The notes beneath the pieces are model-generated. The model saw nothing but the letters and a program-made list of their open reading frames with translations. It searched no databases and had not been told where the DNA came from. A DNA stretch of 64,000 nucleotides from Galbibacter mesophilus (GTDB lineage: Bacteria > Bacteroidota > Bacteroidia > Flavobacteriales > Flavobacteriaceae): contig NZ_JAMQVC010000003.1 in NCBI RefSeq assembly GCF_023721415.1, positions 1-64,000 on the forward strand, read 5' to 3'. Both the position numbers and the translations under genes were made by a program. Positions 7,698-15,114 of this stretch are shown piece after piece; position 1 is the first letter of the stretch; each line of letters opens with the position of its first letter.

Positions 7698-8240
7698 CAC
7701 CCACCTTTTGTGTATTTGGTAATAACCGAAAGCTATTAAAGTCCCCACCATGGCTCCAATTAAAATATCAGAGGGGTAGTGTACGCCAACATAAATCCGA
7801 CTGAAAGAAAACAGTAATGGCCAAATATAGAAAACGTTAATCCATTTATACTTATCTCTTAAGATTAAAACAAAGATGGTGGTCATAGCAAACGAAGTGG
7901 CTGCATGGCCAGAGAAAAAGCTAAAAGAGGTAGGTTCTAAAAGTATACGCAGAACTTCGGTAAAATCTTCGTTTCCACTCGGTCTAATGCGGGCAACCCA
8001 AACCTTAACAAGATGTGTTAAGCCACTGGTGGTAAGCAAAACCGCAATAACCAACAATAAAACTTTTAAAAAGCCACGATTTTTATACGTTTGAAAGATT
8101 AGGTAAATAGCTAGGAGGTAGAGTGGAATCCAAGTAATGGGTTGGGTAATGGTTCCCCAAAACATATCGTAGTTTTCAACTCCAAGATTGTTTAGGAAAA
8201 TAAGAATATCCCTATCGTATTCAACAAGTTTTTCCAGCAT
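7656..8240 (-). CDS. PAP2-family phosphatase, membrane
   Basis: A 194-residue integral membrane protein of the type 2 phosphatidic acid phosphatase family. All three catalytic motifs are present: K79...R85-P86 (KVWVARIRP), S110-G111-H112 (FFSGHA) and S147-R148...H154...D158 (SRIYVGVHYPSD). Five or six hydrophobic helices surround them. Bacterial members dephosphorylate undecaprenyl pyrophosphate or phosphatidic/phosphatidylglycerol phosphates; the substrate is unassigned. Its start overlaps the tatA stop by one base, which suggests translational coupling, and its end overlaps the convergent O-methyltransferase gene. Confidence 0.92.
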   Translation of the reverse strand: MLEKLVEYDRDILIFLNNLGVENYDMFWGTITQPITWIPLYLLAIYLIFQTYKNRGFLKVLLLVIAVLLTTSGLTHLVKVWVARIRPSGNEDFTEVLRILLEPTSFSFFSGHAATSFAMTTIFVLILRDKYKWINVFYIWPLLFSFSRIYVGVHYPSDILIGAMVGTLIAFGYYQIHKRWVLQNPTHGETIANR

Positions 8241-8512
8241 TAAAGCTTACGTTTAACTGAACCGGAAAATTCTTCAATATCGTCACGAACTTCTCCAATT
8301 TCTTTTTTTATGTCTTTGGTAAAATCGGTGTTGATACCGTTTTTATCGGCACTTTTTTGAATTTCAGATTTCACTTCATTCGTTGCATCTTTAAGTTGAC
8401 GCATGCCTTTACCCAATCCACGGGCAATTTCAGGAAGCTTATCTGCCCCAAAAATCATCACCACTAAAAATAGTACGAATACAATCTCTGCTCCACTAAT
8501 AAATAAAAACAT
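8240..8512 (-). CDS. tatA: Sec-independent protein translocase subunit TatA/TatE
   Basis: A 90-residue protein with one N-terminal membrane helix (about 6-22), the conserved FG hinge (FGADKLPEIARGLGKGMRQ) and an amphipathic helix, then a charged C-terminal tail rich in Lys and Glu. This is the pore-forming TatA-type component of the twin-arginine export pathway. The nearby LD-carboxypeptidase with an RR-containing leader might be a substrate. It is cotranscribed with the PAP2 gene (one-base overlap) and has a clear -7 box at 8548-8555. Confidence 0.92.
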   Translation of the reverse strand: MFLFISGAEIVFVLFLVVMIFGADKLPEIARGLGKGMRQLKDATNEVKSEIQKSADKNGINTDFTKDIKKEIGEVRDDIEEFSGSVKRKL

Positions 8513-8547
8513 ATATTTCTTCCTTTTTATTGGCGCTTTCGCCTATA

Positions 8548-8555
8548 CAAATATA
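8548..8555 (-). promoter_or_regulatory. -7 box for tatA (TATATTTG)
   Basis: Read on the minus strand the site is TATATTTG, matching the Bacteroidota TAnnTTTG element exactly, about 36 bases before the tatA ATG. The -33 element is not convincing. A short GGCG/CGCC hairpin follows in the leader. Confidence 0.55.
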
Positions 8556-8609
8556 ATGAAGTTTATAGCCAAAAAAGAAAACATTTAACGCAATGGCTTT
8601 CAATAAAAA

Positions 8610-9194
8610 TTATTCAGCATAGGCATTTTTGTAACCTTCGCCTTTTAGAATCGCCAGAATGTCTTCTTCTAAAGTGTTTATGGAATATTCTACAATCCTG
8701 TTTACTTCTTTGCCATCTTTGTAAAAAATAAAAGTAGGAACATTGGTGATGTTCAAATCTTTTTCAAAGTTTTCAGGAGTCGTTTTATCCCTTGTCATCA
8801 TTATTAAGGAGAAGTTTTTATAGCCATAATTGGCTTCATCCATAATTTTAAAGAAATGAGGCACTTCCCGTTGGCTATCACTGCACCACGTACCCATAAA
8901 TACCTTTATTTCAACACCATCCAGTAGCGGGTCTATGGCAGTAGCTACATCTTCCTTGGTTTCATAATCGTTATATCCCGCTTCAAACCATTCTTTGAAT
9001 GGCGCTTTTTCCAAATCTTCCCTAGAGTATTTACCTACTAAAATTTCTTCCTGTTCTTCTAATTTTTCTTCGGAAGAGGAAGTAGATTCCTGTGCAATAT
9101 CATTTTCATTTGATGCTTCCGAAGTTTCCTTTTTTGCTTTCGTATTACATGAAAATAAAAGCGCGACTACGCTGATAATTATAAGATGCTTCAT
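8610..9194 (-). CDS. Thioredoxin-fold lipoprotein with CxxS active site
   Basis: The 194-residue protein has a lipoprotein signal (lipobox LLFSC, Cys16) and a low-complexity Glu/Ser linker to about residue 50, then a thioredoxin fold. The active-site region reads GTWCSDSQRE, so only one cysteine (Cys104) of the usual CxxC pair is present, and the cis-Pro loop is seen in TNVPTFIFYKDG. A CxxS site favours a bacillithiol/glutathione-type reductase, isomerase or non-redox role over classical disulfide reduction; this is inference. It is probably anchored in the periplasm or on the cell surface. It is followed by tatA on the same strand with a 97-base gap. Confidence 0.85.
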   Translation of the reverse strand: MKHLIIISVVALLFSCNTKAKKETSEASNENDIAQESTSSSEEKLEEQEEILVGKYSREDLEKAPFKEWFEAGYNDYETKEDVATAIDPLLDGVEIKVFMGTWCSDSQREVPHFFKIMDEANYGYKNFSLIMMTRDKTTPENFEKDLNITNVPTFIFYKDGKEVNRIVEYSINTLEEDILAILKGEGYKNAYAE

Positions 9195-9215
9195 AGTATT
9201 GTTGTTCTAAAACAT

Positions 9216-9251
9216 AAAAGTAATCTTTAAAACGGATTAAAGATTACTTTT
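9216..9251 (-). terminator. Intrinsic terminator after gpmI
   Basis: A perfect 15-bp inverted repeat, AAAAGTAATCTTTAA (9216-9230) with TTAAAGATTACTTTT (9237-9251), lies between the gpmI stop and the thioredoxin lipoprotein start. The stem is AT-rich and ends in T-rich sequence on the minus strand. Confidence 0.75.
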
Positions 9252-9278
9252 ATAAAAAAATATATAATTATTTGATTC

Positions 9279-10796
9279 TTAAACCAATGAATGTCTGGTC
9301 ATTGCTTTAGGCTGCTCTATTCCCATTAGTTTTAAAATGGTTGGAGCAATATCACCCAGCACCCCGTCTTTAATCTCTTTAATATCTTCATCGACTAAAA
9401 TTAAAGGAACAGGATTGGTGGTGTGCGCTGTATTAGGGCTGCCATCTGGGTTCACCATAGTGTCGCAATTACCGTGATCAGCAATTACAATGGTGGTGTA
9501 GCCGTTTTCTGAGGCTGTTGTAATTACCTCTTTCGCACATTCATCAACTGACTCACAAGCTTTTATAGCTGCTTCCATAACGCCAGTGTGACCTACCATA
9601 TCTGGATTGGCAAAATTAAGGCAAACAAAGTCCACATCTCCTTTTTTAAGTTCAGGAACGATGCTGTCTTTAATTTCATAAGCACTCATCTCTGGTTGTA
9701 AGTCGTATGTAGCCACTTTTGGAGATGGACAAAGCAAGCGTTTTTCATTAGCAAAAGGCTCTTCGCGCCCACCGTTAAAGAAAAAGGTTACGTGAGGATA
9801 TTTCTCCGTTTCGGCAATCCTAATTTGGTTCTTTCCTGCTTTAGAAATAGTTTCCCCAAGGGTATCTACAATGTTTTCTTTGTTATAAACAACATGGATG
9901 TTTTTGAACGTTTCATCGTAATTTGTCATGGTTACAAAATACAGATCTAACTTGTGCATATTTTGTTCATGGAAATCTTCTTGTGAAAGTGCTTGGGTAA
10001 GTTGTCTTCCACGGTCGGTTCTAAAGTTGAAAAAGATAACCACATCTCCTTCTTCTACTTTCGCAATGGCGTTGTTGTTAGCATCTTGCAGAACGATGGG
10101 TTTTATAAATTCATCAGTAATGTCGTTATCATAACTTTCTTGAATGGCTTCTAAACCGTTTTTGTAAGGAGCTCCTTGTCCGTTAACAATTAAGTCGTAA
10201 GCCAACTTCACTCTTTCCCATCGTTTGTCACGATCCATAGCGTAGTAACGCCCTATGATAGAAGCTAATCTGGCATTGGTTTTAGCGCAGTGTTTTTGAA
10301 TATCTTCAATAAATCCTTTTCCACTTTTAGGATCCACATCACGTCCATCTGTAAAGGCATGAACAAAAACATCTTTTAAACCAAAAGCGTTGGTAGCATC
10401 CAAAAGTCCTTTTAAATGATTAATGTGGGAGTGTACTCCGCCATCACTTAAAAGGCCTAAAAAATGTACTTTTTTATTATTTTCTTTAGCGTATTGAAAA
10501 GCTTTTTTAAGCTCTTCCTCTTTTGCAAGTGTTTTATCCTCGACAGCCATGTTGATTTTCGCCAAATCTTGGTAAACCACTCTTCCTGCACCCAAATTCA
10601 TGTGGCCTACTTCACTGTTTCCCATTTGCCCTTCCGGAAGGCCAACATTCATTCCATCCGTGAGGAGATTGGCATTGGGATATTTTTTATATAATGAATC
10701 TATAAATGGTGTGTTTGCATTCTCTATGGCAGATATTTTTGGATCAGGAGATTTTCCCCAACCATCCAAAATCATAAGGATAACTTTTTTGTTCAT
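9279..10796 (-). CDS. gpmI: 2,3-bisphosphoglycerate-independent phosphoglycerate mutase
   Basis: A 505-residue glycolytic/gluconeogenic enzyme that interconverts 3- and 2-phosphoglycerate. The metal site begins at LMILDGWGKS, the phosphoserine nucleophile is Ser61 in MGNSEVGHMNLGAGR, and conserved elements follow: FTDGRDVDP, SIIGRYYAMDRDKRW, FFNFRTDRGRQL, VCLNFANPDMVGHTG and VIADHGNCD. Length is typical of the family. I use the ATG at 10796; the frame could only be extended to a TTG at 10802. A TATCTTTG -7 box lies about 25 bases upstream of the start. Confidence 0.97.
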   Translation of the reverse strand: MNKKVILMILDGWGKSPDPKISAIENANTPFIDSLYKKYPNANLLTDGMNVGLPEGQMGNSEVGHMNLGAGRVVYQDLAKINMAVEDKTLAKEEELKKAFQYAKENNKKVHFLGLLSDGGVHSHINHLKGLLDATNAFGLKDVFVHAFTDGRDVDPKSGKGFIEDIQKHCAKTNARLASIIGRYYAMDRDKRWERVKLAYDLIVNGQGAPYKNGLEAIQESYDNDITDEFIKPIVLQDANNNAIAKVEEGDVVIFFNFRTDRGRQLTQALSQEDFHEQNMHKLDLYFVTMTNYDETFKNIHVVYNKENIVDTLGETISKAGKNQIRIAETEKYPHVTFFFNGGREEPFANEKRLLCPSPKVATYDLQPEMSAYEIKDSIVPELKKGDVDFVCLNFANPDMVGHTGVMEAAIKACESVDECAKEVITTASENGYTTIVIADHGNCDTMVNPDGSPNTAHTTNPVPLILVDEDIKEIKDGVLGDIAPTILKLMGIEQPKAMTRHSLV

Positions 10797-10821
10797 TTTC
10801 AATCTTTATTTAAACGAATTT

Positions 10822-10829
10822 CAAAGATA
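10822..10829 (-). promoter_or_regulatory. -7 box for gpmI (TATCTTTG)
   Basis: Exact match to TAnnTTTG on the minus strand, giving a leader of roughly 15-20 bases before the gpmI ATG at 10796. Confidence 0.6.
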
Positions 10830-11101
10830 CTGAACTCATTTAAACTTTTATGTTTCAAGTCAAAATTTGGGCTTTTTGCAACAGATTTTGACTTTTTTGA
10901 GCAATTTATTGATGAATTAGATAAAAAAGTACCCTAAATAGAATGTCGGTAATAACGCTGGGATAATGATTCTATAACATTCAGATACACAATTGGTTAA
11001 AATTAACATAAAGAAGTTAAACATACGTTAAAGCTAATTTTTTACTGAAACAATCCTGTCATCCAGGCGTCTTTTAGATATAACCAGTAAAACACACTAT
11101 T
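10830..11101. other. Intergenic region between divergent gpmI and ankyrin genes
   Basis: AT-rich divergent promoter region. Apart from the gpmI -7 box I see no gene or strong hairpin here. No clean TAnnTTTG box is visible for the ankyrin gene. Confidence 0.5.
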
Positions 11102-11494
11102 ATGAAAAAGTTAGCACTTTTAACCGCCGTATTCCTAACAGCAGGAATTACTTTTGCAAACACATCAAAAAACGAAAAAGTATTAAATGACGAAGTTACC
11201 GTTTTGGCAACCAGGCCGGCTCCTAAACTTTCGCCGTTTTGCATGTCTATCGTTAAAGGAGATTTGGCGACTGTACAAAAGTTACTTAGTCTTGGGGCAA
11301 ACGTAAATGAAAAATCAGTTGGTCGTACGCCAGCAATGTATGCGGCTCGCTACAACAGAGCTGAGATTTTGGAACTATTAATTGCGCACGATGCCGATTT
11401 AAAAGCAAAATGTTCTGGAAAAGGATTGACCGCCATGGAATACGCGAAACAATCGAATGCGGTGGATGCCATCGCCATTCTGGAAAAACATTAA
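11102..11494 (+). CDS. Secreted ankyrin-repeat protein
   Basis: A 130-residue protein with a signal peptide (hydrophobic core LALLTAVFLTAGITFA, likely cleavage near residue 19-20) followed by a short linker and ankyrin-type repeats from about residue 45. Consensus pieces are visible: GDLATVQKLLSLGANVNEK, GRTPAMYAARYNRAEILELLIAHDADLKAK and GLTAMEYAKQSNAVDAIAIL. Ankyrin repeats mediate protein binding; the partner is unknown and periplasmic location is inferred. It is a single-gene unit with its own terminator immediately downstream. Confidence 0.9.
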   Translation: MKKLALLTAVFLTAGITFANTSKNEKVLNDEVTVLATRPAPKLSPFCMSIVKGDLATVQKLLSLGANVNEKSVGRTPAMYAARYNRAEILELLIAHDADLKAKCSGKGLTAMEYAKQSNAVDAIAILEKH

Positions 11495-11542
11495 ACGCTT
11501 ACATTACAGTGTTTAATTAATTTGGAATTAGCAACCAACTAA

Positions 11543-11567
11543 AAATCCCGCCGAGAGCGGGATTTTT
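11543..11567 (+). terminator. Intrinsic terminator after ankyrin gene
   Basis: AAATCCCGC and GCGGGATTT form a short-loop hairpin followed by T residues, about 50 bases after the ankyrin stop. Confidence 0.9.
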
Positions 11568-11598
11568 TGCGTTTTCATGTTCTCCGTAGTATCCTTTT

Positions 11599-11766
11599 TT
11601 AAATTGGAAATCCGGTAATTAGACGGTAAAAAAATGCGTAAACTGCTATTAGAAAGCAAGCAAGTGTAAACCACATCATCACTTTAAGAATGGTGGCCGC
11701 ATAATTGTTTTTTAAATCGGAAAAAGAACTTGAATAAAGCTCTTTAAGGTGTAAAAATGTTGTCAT
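11599..11766 (-). CDS. Small membrane protein, DUF6747-like, 55 aa
   Basis: A complete 55-codon gene: start ATG (CAT at 11764-11766) and stop TAA (TTA at 11599-11601). The protein opens MTTFLHLKELYSSSFSDLKN, followed by NNYAATILKVMMWFTLACF and a single membrane helix ending AVYAFFYRLITGFPI. This arrangement (polar N-terminal helix, one TM, terminal F/YR-x-x-TGF) is what I remember for the flavobacterial DUF6747 family of tiny membrane proteins. Function is unknown. It is convergent with the ankyrin gene and stands alone on the minus strand. Confidence 0.75.
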   Translation of the reverse strand: MTTFLHLKELYSSSFSDLKNNYAATILKVMMWFTLACFLIAVYAFFYRLITGFPI

Positions 11767-11967
11767 ACAAAATATTTAAAACTAATTAATAATGAATTTT
11801 TTAGCTTTAAATAGATTATTTACAAAGTATAGAATTTTATGGGGTGTTGTAATTACATTATAAAACTAAATCATTTTTTAAAGTATTTAAAATGACTAAG
11901 TTGTATTTGCGATTATCTGCACCGATTTTTGTTAAAATGCAAGATGAAAATTTAATTGCAGTACCAA

Positions 11968-12693
11968 TTAAGGTTGTAAAGCGGGATTTATATCCAGTAT
12001 ATTGTTTTTTATGTATTCTTCCATAAAATCCTCGGTTAGGTATTCGCTTCCCAACAGCTTGTCGTCCTTTAGAATAGTAATTATGTCCAGTTTTTTATAG
12101 GCTTTTAACATAGGTTTGGAAATAGGCAAATAGCTAAAGTGCCAAGGCTCGTATTTAAATCCTTTCCGCTTGGGATTATCGGTATAAACCAAGTAGAAAC
12201 CATAATCATTGGCGTGTTTATCTAACCATTCCTTGAGTTTGCAGTAAGGTCCGTTTCCGTGGAATTTATCAGGATCTAAAACACTTCCGGAAACATTTTT
12301 AGAACCGTCCACAATATCCATATCCGTACCCCAGTGATGTCTAGAAGTACCAGGGATGGTAGAATATTCAATAATTTTATTAATAGCTTCCGTAGGCGAC
12401 AAACCGTCTTTTGTATAAGCTTTGTATTTACGCTCGAAAATAGCTTTTTGTCGGTCGAAATTGCGATAACCGGAAACCACTTTAATATCTATCCCTTCCT
12501 TTTTAGCCGCTTTCTGCATTTCGAGGTAGGCATCATACGCTTCCTTTTGTAACCCGATTCCTTCTCCAAACAAAGTAGGATTTCCTTTACCTATTAAAAT
12601 TTCTTCGGAATAATTATTTTGTGCGAACGTAGTTTTAGCCGATACCAATAAAACAAGTAGACAAGCGGATTTAAAAAATTTCAATAACTTCAT
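11968..12693 (-). CDS. M15-family D-Ala-D-Ala carboxypeptidase (VanY-like)
   Basis: The 241-residue protein has a signal peptide ending near TTFAQ (residue 25) and a VanY/DacB-type zinc peptidase domain. The metal ligands are visible in the S-x-H-x-x-G-x-x-x-D motif SRHHWGTDMD (His119, Asp126) and in PWHFSY (His185), and the substrate-binding VVSGYRNFDRQ is at 72-82. The family removes the terminal D-alanine from peptidoglycan stem peptides in the periplasm. It is a single gene, divergent from kynureninase. Length and motif spacing are normal. Confidence 0.92.
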   Translation of the reverse strand: MKLLKFFKSACLLVLLVSAKTTFAQNNYSEEILIGKGNPTLFGEGIGLQKEAYDAYLEMQKAAKKEGIDIKVVSGYRNFDRQKAIFERKYKAYTKDGLSPTEAINKIIEYSTIPGTSRHHWGTDMDIVDGSKNVSGSVLDPDKFHGNGPYCKLKEWLDKHANDYGFYLVYTDNPKRKGFKYEPWHFSYLPISKPMLKAYKKLDIITILKDDKLLGSEYLTEDFMEEYIKNNILDINPALQP

Positions 12694-12817
12694 TTTAGAA
12701 TAGAATTAATTATAAATGTAATTCTTTCTAATGAATTGAGAGGTTCGGATTTTTAGAAATTTCCTTATCTGAACAAATGGATGAAGGTTAAAACTTCATG
12801 CTTCCAATTTAACTACT

Positions 12818-12825
12818 TATTTTTG
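12818..12825 (+). promoter_or_regulatory. -7 box for kynU (TATTTTTG)
   Basis: Exact TAnnTTTG match placed 17 bases before the kynureninase ATG; the predicted leader is only about 10-12 bases. Confidence 0.55.
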
Positions 12826-12842
12826 TTGAAAACAAGTACTTC

Positions 12843-14120
12843 ATGAATTTTAAGAATACAAGGGAGTTTGCCCAACAGTTGGATGCGGAAGATCAATTAG
12901 CAGCTTATAAGGATGAGTTTATTTTTCCAGTGCTAAATGGAAGAAAAGCTATTTATTTTACCGGGAATTCTCTTGGACTTCAACCAAAAAGAGCACAATC
13001 TTACATAAATGAAATTATGAACGATTGGGGCGCTTTAGCGGTAGAGGGTCATTTTAAAGCAGAAAAAGCTTGGTGGGATTATCACGAGCGACTTGCAGCT
13101 CCACTTGCAAAAGTGGTTGGTGCCAAGATTGAAGAAGTTACGGTGATGAATACTTTAACGGTAAACCTTCATTTGTTAATGGTTTCTTTTTATAGACCAA
13201 CCAAAAACAGGTTTAAAATCATTTGTGAAGAAAAAGCGTTTCCTTCTGATCAATATATGCTGGCGAGTCAGGTCAAATTTCATGGTTTCGATCCTTCCGA
13301 AGCAATTGTGGAAGTTAAAAAACGTGAGGGTGAGCACGCTTGGCATACCGAGGATATTATAAAAAAGATAGAGGAAGTGGGAGATGAGTTAGCGCTGGTA
13401 CTCATTGGCGGTGTTAATTATTATAACGGTCAGGTTTTTGATATCGAAGCTATTACCAAAGCAGGTAAAAAAGCAGGGGCTTTTGTAGGTTGGGATTTAG
13501 CACATGCTGCTGGGAACGTAAAACTGGAATTAAACAAATGGAATGTAGATTTCGCGGCTTGGTGCAGTTACAAATATATGAATAGCGGTCCGGGGAATGC
13601 TTCCGGAGTTTATGTAAACGAACAGTATTTAAACCGAAAAGATATACCTCGTTTTGAGGGGTGGTGGGGCAACGAAAAAGAAACCCGTTTTTTAATGGAG
13701 CCAGAATTTAAACCGATGCCAAATGCCGAAGCTTGGCAGATAAGCAACGCTCCTGTGATGGCTATGGCGCCTTACTTAGCATCGTTGTCGTTGTTTGATG
13801 AGATTAAAATGGATGATTTAATTGAAAAAAGTAAGGTTTTGACCGCGTATTTGGAGTTTATCTTAAATGCTATTGACGATGAATTGGGAGCTGCTAACAC
13901 GTTTGAAATTATAACGCCTCAAGACCGTGGATGTCAATTATCGGTATTTTTGCACGGACAGGGAAAGGATCTGTTCGATTACCTAATGAAAAATGGAGTT
14001 ATTACCGATTGGCGGGAGCCAAATGTAATAAGACTTGCACCAACACCGTTTTATAATTCTTTTGAAGAAATGTACGAATTCGGACAAATATTGAAGAGAG
14101 GAATTTTGCATTTGCACTAA
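12843..14120 (+). CDS. kynU: Kynureninase
   Basis: A 425-residue PLP enzyme that cleaves kynurenine or 3-hydroxykynurenine to anthranilate (or 3-hydroxyanthranilate) and alanine in tryptophan catabolism. Signature segments are YFTGNSLGLQPK near the N-terminus, GWDLAHAAGN (216-225), where Asp and His contact PLP, and CSYKYMNSGPG, with the PLP Schiff-base Lys244. The later RFEGWWGNEKETRF segment is also family-typical. No other kynurenine-pathway gene is beside it, so the product may feed NAD synthesis or anthranilate salvage elsewhere. It has a clear promoter box. Confidence 0.96.
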   Translation: MNFKNTREFAQQLDAEDQLAAYKDEFIFPVLNGRKAIYFTGNSLGLQPKRAQSYINEIMNDWGALAVEGHFKAEKAWWDYHERLAAPLAKVVGAKIEEVTVMNTLTVNLHLLMVSFYRPTKNRFKIICEEKAFPSDQYMLASQVKFHGFDPSEAIVEVKKREGEHAWHTEDIIKKIEEVGDELALVLIGGVNYYNGQVFDIEAITKAGKKAGAFVGWDLAHAAGNVKLELNKWNVDFAAWCSYKYMNSGPGNASGVYVNEQYLNRKDIPRFEGWWGNEKETRFLMEPEFKPMPNAEAWQISNAPVMAMAPYLASLSLFDEIKMDDLIEKSKVLTAYLEFILNAIDDELGAANTFEIITPQDRGCQLSVFLHGQGKDLFDYLMKNGVITDWREPNVIRLAPTPFYNSFEEMYEFGQILKRGILHLH

Positions 14121-14188
14121 AGCATATTTATGCCTTCCAATAAAAATGGCATCATTTATGTTTAATTGAAGACTAAAAACAACCATAT

Positions 14189-14977
14189 ATGAAAAAACAA
14201 ACTTATAATTTAACTTTTGCTCTTATAGCAATTTTATTTCTTGTTGGATGTGCATCAACAGTAAATAATGTGGTGGTGAATGCTATTTCATCGCCGTTGT
14301 CTGATATTAAAGTTCATGACATTATGATGCCCATGGGCAACGACCCACACATGGCGATGACAAAAAAATTGCCGGAAAAAAGTGGCGATCAAAGAAGGGC
14401 GGATAGTTTAGTAAGGGTTATTGAAAAAAATATCATCAGGTTTAAAGATATTGAAGTAGCCAAAGAAGAAGGTTATGAGTTCTTTCCACCAGAGCCGCCA
14501 GCTGATATGAATATTGTGCATTTAGTACACAGGAAATACTCGGATAAAGAAATTAAAAAAGGTTTCGACTCCAATAAGCCTGGTTCTATTTTATATGAAA
14601 GGGATGGCAATGGTTGGAAATTGATAGGAGCCATGATTACCGCTCCAGTTGATGCCTCTCGAGAAGAATTGGATGCTCGAGCACCGCTTTCCATAGCGCA
14701 ATGGCATTTACACCAAAAAGTATGTGTACCTAAACCTATTTGGGATGAAGAGGAGTGGAAAAAAACATTCCCAGACGGTTCACCTGTTTACGGCCCCACA
14801 AGTAGTATTGCTTCTAGATCGGAGTGTGAGAAATTCGACGGAACATTTTTACCTGTAGTTTTTGGTTGGATGACACATGCTTATGTGTATCTAGACAATT
14901 CGGAAGATGTTTGGAACCAAATGTACGGTCACGACCATGGAGGAGGGCATGGTAATGGCGGTCATTCCCACCATTAA
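14189..14977 (+). CDS. Lipoprotein with His-rich C-terminus, unknown function
   Basis: A 262-residue lipoprotein (lipobox FLVGC, Cys21). The central part (about 75-230) has well-ordered segments such as FKDIEVAKEEGYEFFPPEP, VHRKYSDKEIKKGFD, GWKLIGAMITAP and QWHLHQKVCVPKP, and the C-terminus is a histidine/glycine run (MYGHDHGGGHGNGGHSHH). The WHLHQKVC segment and the tail suggest metal binding, but I do not recognise a named family. It is probably an envelope protein facing the periplasm. It follows kynU by 68 bases on the same strand and has its own terminator, so cotranscription is possible. Confidence 0.75.
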   Translation: MKKQTYNLTFALIAILFLVGCASTVNNVVVNAISSPLSDIKVHDIMMPMGNDPHMAMTKKLPEKSGDQRRADSLVRVIEKNIIRFKDIEVAKEEGYEFFPPEPPADMNIVHLVHRKYSDKEIKKGFDSNKPGSILYERDGNGWKLIGAMITAPVDASREELDARAPLSIAQWHLHQKVCVPKPIWDEEEWKKTFPDGSPVYGPTSSIASRSECEKFDGTFLPVVFGWMTHAYVYLDNSEDVWNQMYGHDHGGGHGNGGHSHH

Positions 14978-14993
14978 AAATACAATAACTTAT

Positions 14994-15036
14994 AAATCCC
15001 TGTGCGGTCTTTCTAAGATCTAGTAGGGATTTTTAA
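14994..15036 (+). terminator. Intrinsic terminator after His-rich lipoprotein
   Basis: AAATCCCT (14994-15001) pairs with AGGGATTT (15025-15032), followed by further T residues; the loop is about 23 bases. Confidence 0.65.
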
Positions 15037-15114
15037 CTTAAGAAGAAATTCTTGAAAATATAATTGAATTAAAGAGGGGAAAATGGGTTATTACAATCAA
15101 TTTTCCCTTTTTGA

